64,000 bases of DNA from Amoebidium appalachense (lineage: Eukaryota > Ichthyosporea). The position numbers and the translations under genes are program-made. Position 1 is the stretch's first letter, and each line of letters begins with the position of its first letter. This document shows, one piece after another, positions 43,862-64,000 of the stretch. The stretch covers positions 1,736,001-1,800,000 of the forward strand of contig CAVNZM010000005.1 in assembly GCA_963693365.1 (NCBI GenBank), in the 5' to 3' direction. The notes under the pieces are model-generated. The model was not told the DNA's origin, searched no databases, and was given only the letters and a program-made list of their open reading frames with translations.

Positions 43862-45113
43862 ATCTCTCTCACCCACTCCTCCCACCCCCTTTCTCACCTT
43901 CCTCCTGTATATGTACAGCTTGTGTGGTCCTGAGCCTTAGCAACACTTTGCCACAGGCATACTTTTTCATGGGCACCCCACCAACACGCAGCCAAACACA
44001 TGCAAAAGAAGTTTTTAGGTCCACGATGGTAGAAAGATCTTTGGCAAACCAGCCACCTGTTTGCGTCCTACTGCTGTTTTCACCTTGCCACTGCATGAAA
44101 GCCTGATGCAGAAAGCACATAACATCCATAGCCACTATCTTCTCACTTATATTTGTACGTTCTGGATGCTCCAAACCAAGTCGATAAAAGGTGTATTGCC
44201 GATGATGAATTGTTTCGACTAGATCTTATCTATCTTATGAACTACCTCACTAACTATGTCCCTTTGGTAGGAACTGTTGAACGCATAGAAAAACATATAA
44301 AAGTGTCTCAGGGTCCCCGTCCGAGTATGTGTTCGCTTTGTGCTGTTCTGGTTACTACGGGCTCTTACTAGTGACCTAGTATATAACAAACGCAAAACCT
44401 TTTTTCGCTCGCACTTCTGCCTGTGAGAAACAGGCTTCAAGCGGAAAACTGCTTAGCGGCAGAAATCGGGACCAATCGAGTGTTTGCGCAATCACGCTGA
44501 TCTCTGATGACTCATTGACAGGTGCCACATGGGAATTTAATGATGCGATAAAATGCGTCTCCCAATCCCTGCCTTAGATTTATAACCATAAATGACTTAA
44601 AAATTCGCGCTCCGAAGTCGATCCAATCAGATCTCTCTTCAGGAGGAAGCTGTGGAATTTCCCGGGTGGCTCACTGAGTTGGTATGATAGCCCAAAGCAG
44701 TAGACATTTTCACAGGCGTTATAAACCTTTTGGCTTATAAAACACCACATGATGATGTCATTACTTGCAGACTAAATATGTATACGTCGAACCTGTCACC
44801 TGTGTGTCCACTCACCACAGTTGTCACTTCAAGAAAGCAGGAGAGCGGAGAGGACTTTTAAGTTCATGTCGTTCATTCATTGTTTCAAACCACTTTAGCG
44901 TTATTGTGTAAGTGGCCAAGGGCCACACTACAACAGAGTTAGAACGCCTTTTATGTGACGAACTACTTGTTTTATGCTCGCGTTACAAAATTACTTCCCT
45001 AAGATCCAGTTCATATCCTGGGCTTGAATCGAGCTGCAATTAGGGGTAAACTCTCTCGCTTTGTTGTGCTGTAAGGAATGGCTTTGATTTTTGTAAGGTA
45101 GTAATAGCAAATA

Positions 45114-63543
<18,430 letters not shown>

Positions 63544-63808
63544 GTAGGGGGCAAGGGGGCAGGGAAGGGCAGGCTGTCTCAGACATTTGGATAGGGGAAA
63601 GGGAGAGGGGGAGGGGGTGGGGGCGATTGAGGGGTCGATGGGGTGTTCGAACGTAAATGTGTTCAGTGTCGGCTAACATATGTACATTCCCTTTGCCATT
63701 ATTATGTCCAATATCATGTCTTCGCTCCGTTTTGTGCACGTGTGTGTATGAGCGTACAATGCACGCACGTTTGTTTTTGTGTTATGTGCCTGTGTATGCC
63801 TGTGTGCT

Positions 63809-63991
<183 letters not shown>

Positions 63992-64000
63992 ACGCGCGCG

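Larger units (their letters stand above)
41403..45113. other. Intergenic spacer before the formin gene
   Basis: No gene supported. Contents: C-rich sequence 41822-41960, CA blocks 42150-42285 and 42559-42655, a SINE fragment 42331-42426, (GA)n at 42885-42920, a G-rich/GT block 42958-43410, an RNase H-like snippet on the minus strand near 43700, and poly-C at 43828-43859. The segment 43865-45113 is unique; a 101-codon minus frame at 43869-44174 is not recognisable. The final kilobase should contain the formin promoter and 5' UTR. Confidence 0.55.

Noticed and set aside
43869-44174. 101-codon minus frame in the spacer
   Set aside because: Amino-acid composition looks protein-like, but there is no recognisable domain and it is surrounded by stops; kept only as an unexplained stretch.

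Overview
The window is nuclear DNA of a eukaryote. It has GT-AG introns of roughly 0.2-2.5 kb, split genes for cytoskeletal and membrane-traffic proteins, a eukaryotic tRNA-Ala(AGC), a tRNA-derived SINE family and a non-LTR retrotransposon. The gene set (DENND6, F-BAR/START, RhoGAP, BAR-SH3, formin) suits an opisthokont, amoebozoan or other protist lineage. I cannot name the organism. Mononucleotide G/C runs of 20-70 bases and (AC)n/(CT)n arrays up to about 300 bases are extremely dense and fill introns and spacers. Nearly all long Thr-His, Val-Cys, Gly or Pro open frames are translations of these repeats, not genes.

Layout: (1) 235-4193, plus: the 3' seven exons of a DENND6-type Rab GEF. (2) 7628 to about 17640, minus: at least thirteen exons of a protein with an F-BAR-like N-terminal half, a coiled coil and a C-terminal START domain. 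It converges on DENND6. (3) About 18.1-20.2 kb: a probable divergent promoter with several CCAAT boxes. (4) 20243-29378, plus: nine exons of a RhoGAP whose catalytic domain carries a large insertion. A tRNA-Ala gene lies in one of its introns. (5) 29.4-36.2 kb: an accessory stretch with three related non-LTR retrotransposon fragments, two of them flanked on both sides by (AC)n, and long microsatellites. (6) 36200-41071, plus: a complete six-exon BAR-SH3 gene (497 aa). (7) 41.1-45.1 kb: repeat-rich spacer. (8) 45114 to 63543 and beyond the window end, plus: a large formin with an acidic N-terminus, coiled coils, FH1 and most of FH2, in 18 exons so far.

All exon chains were built by hand. Each gene's exon lengths and splice phases close exactly, except for two 1-base homopolymer discrepancies in the formin. 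A SINE family ending in oligo-C occurs at about 14 places, including a 453-bp unit repeated just over three times inside a formin intron.

Functionally, all five protein genes act at the membrane-actin interface: Rab activation, membrane curvature and lipid transfer, Rho inactivation, membrane curvature with SH3 scaffolding, and actin nucleation. The neighbourhood gives no direct evidence of co-regulation.
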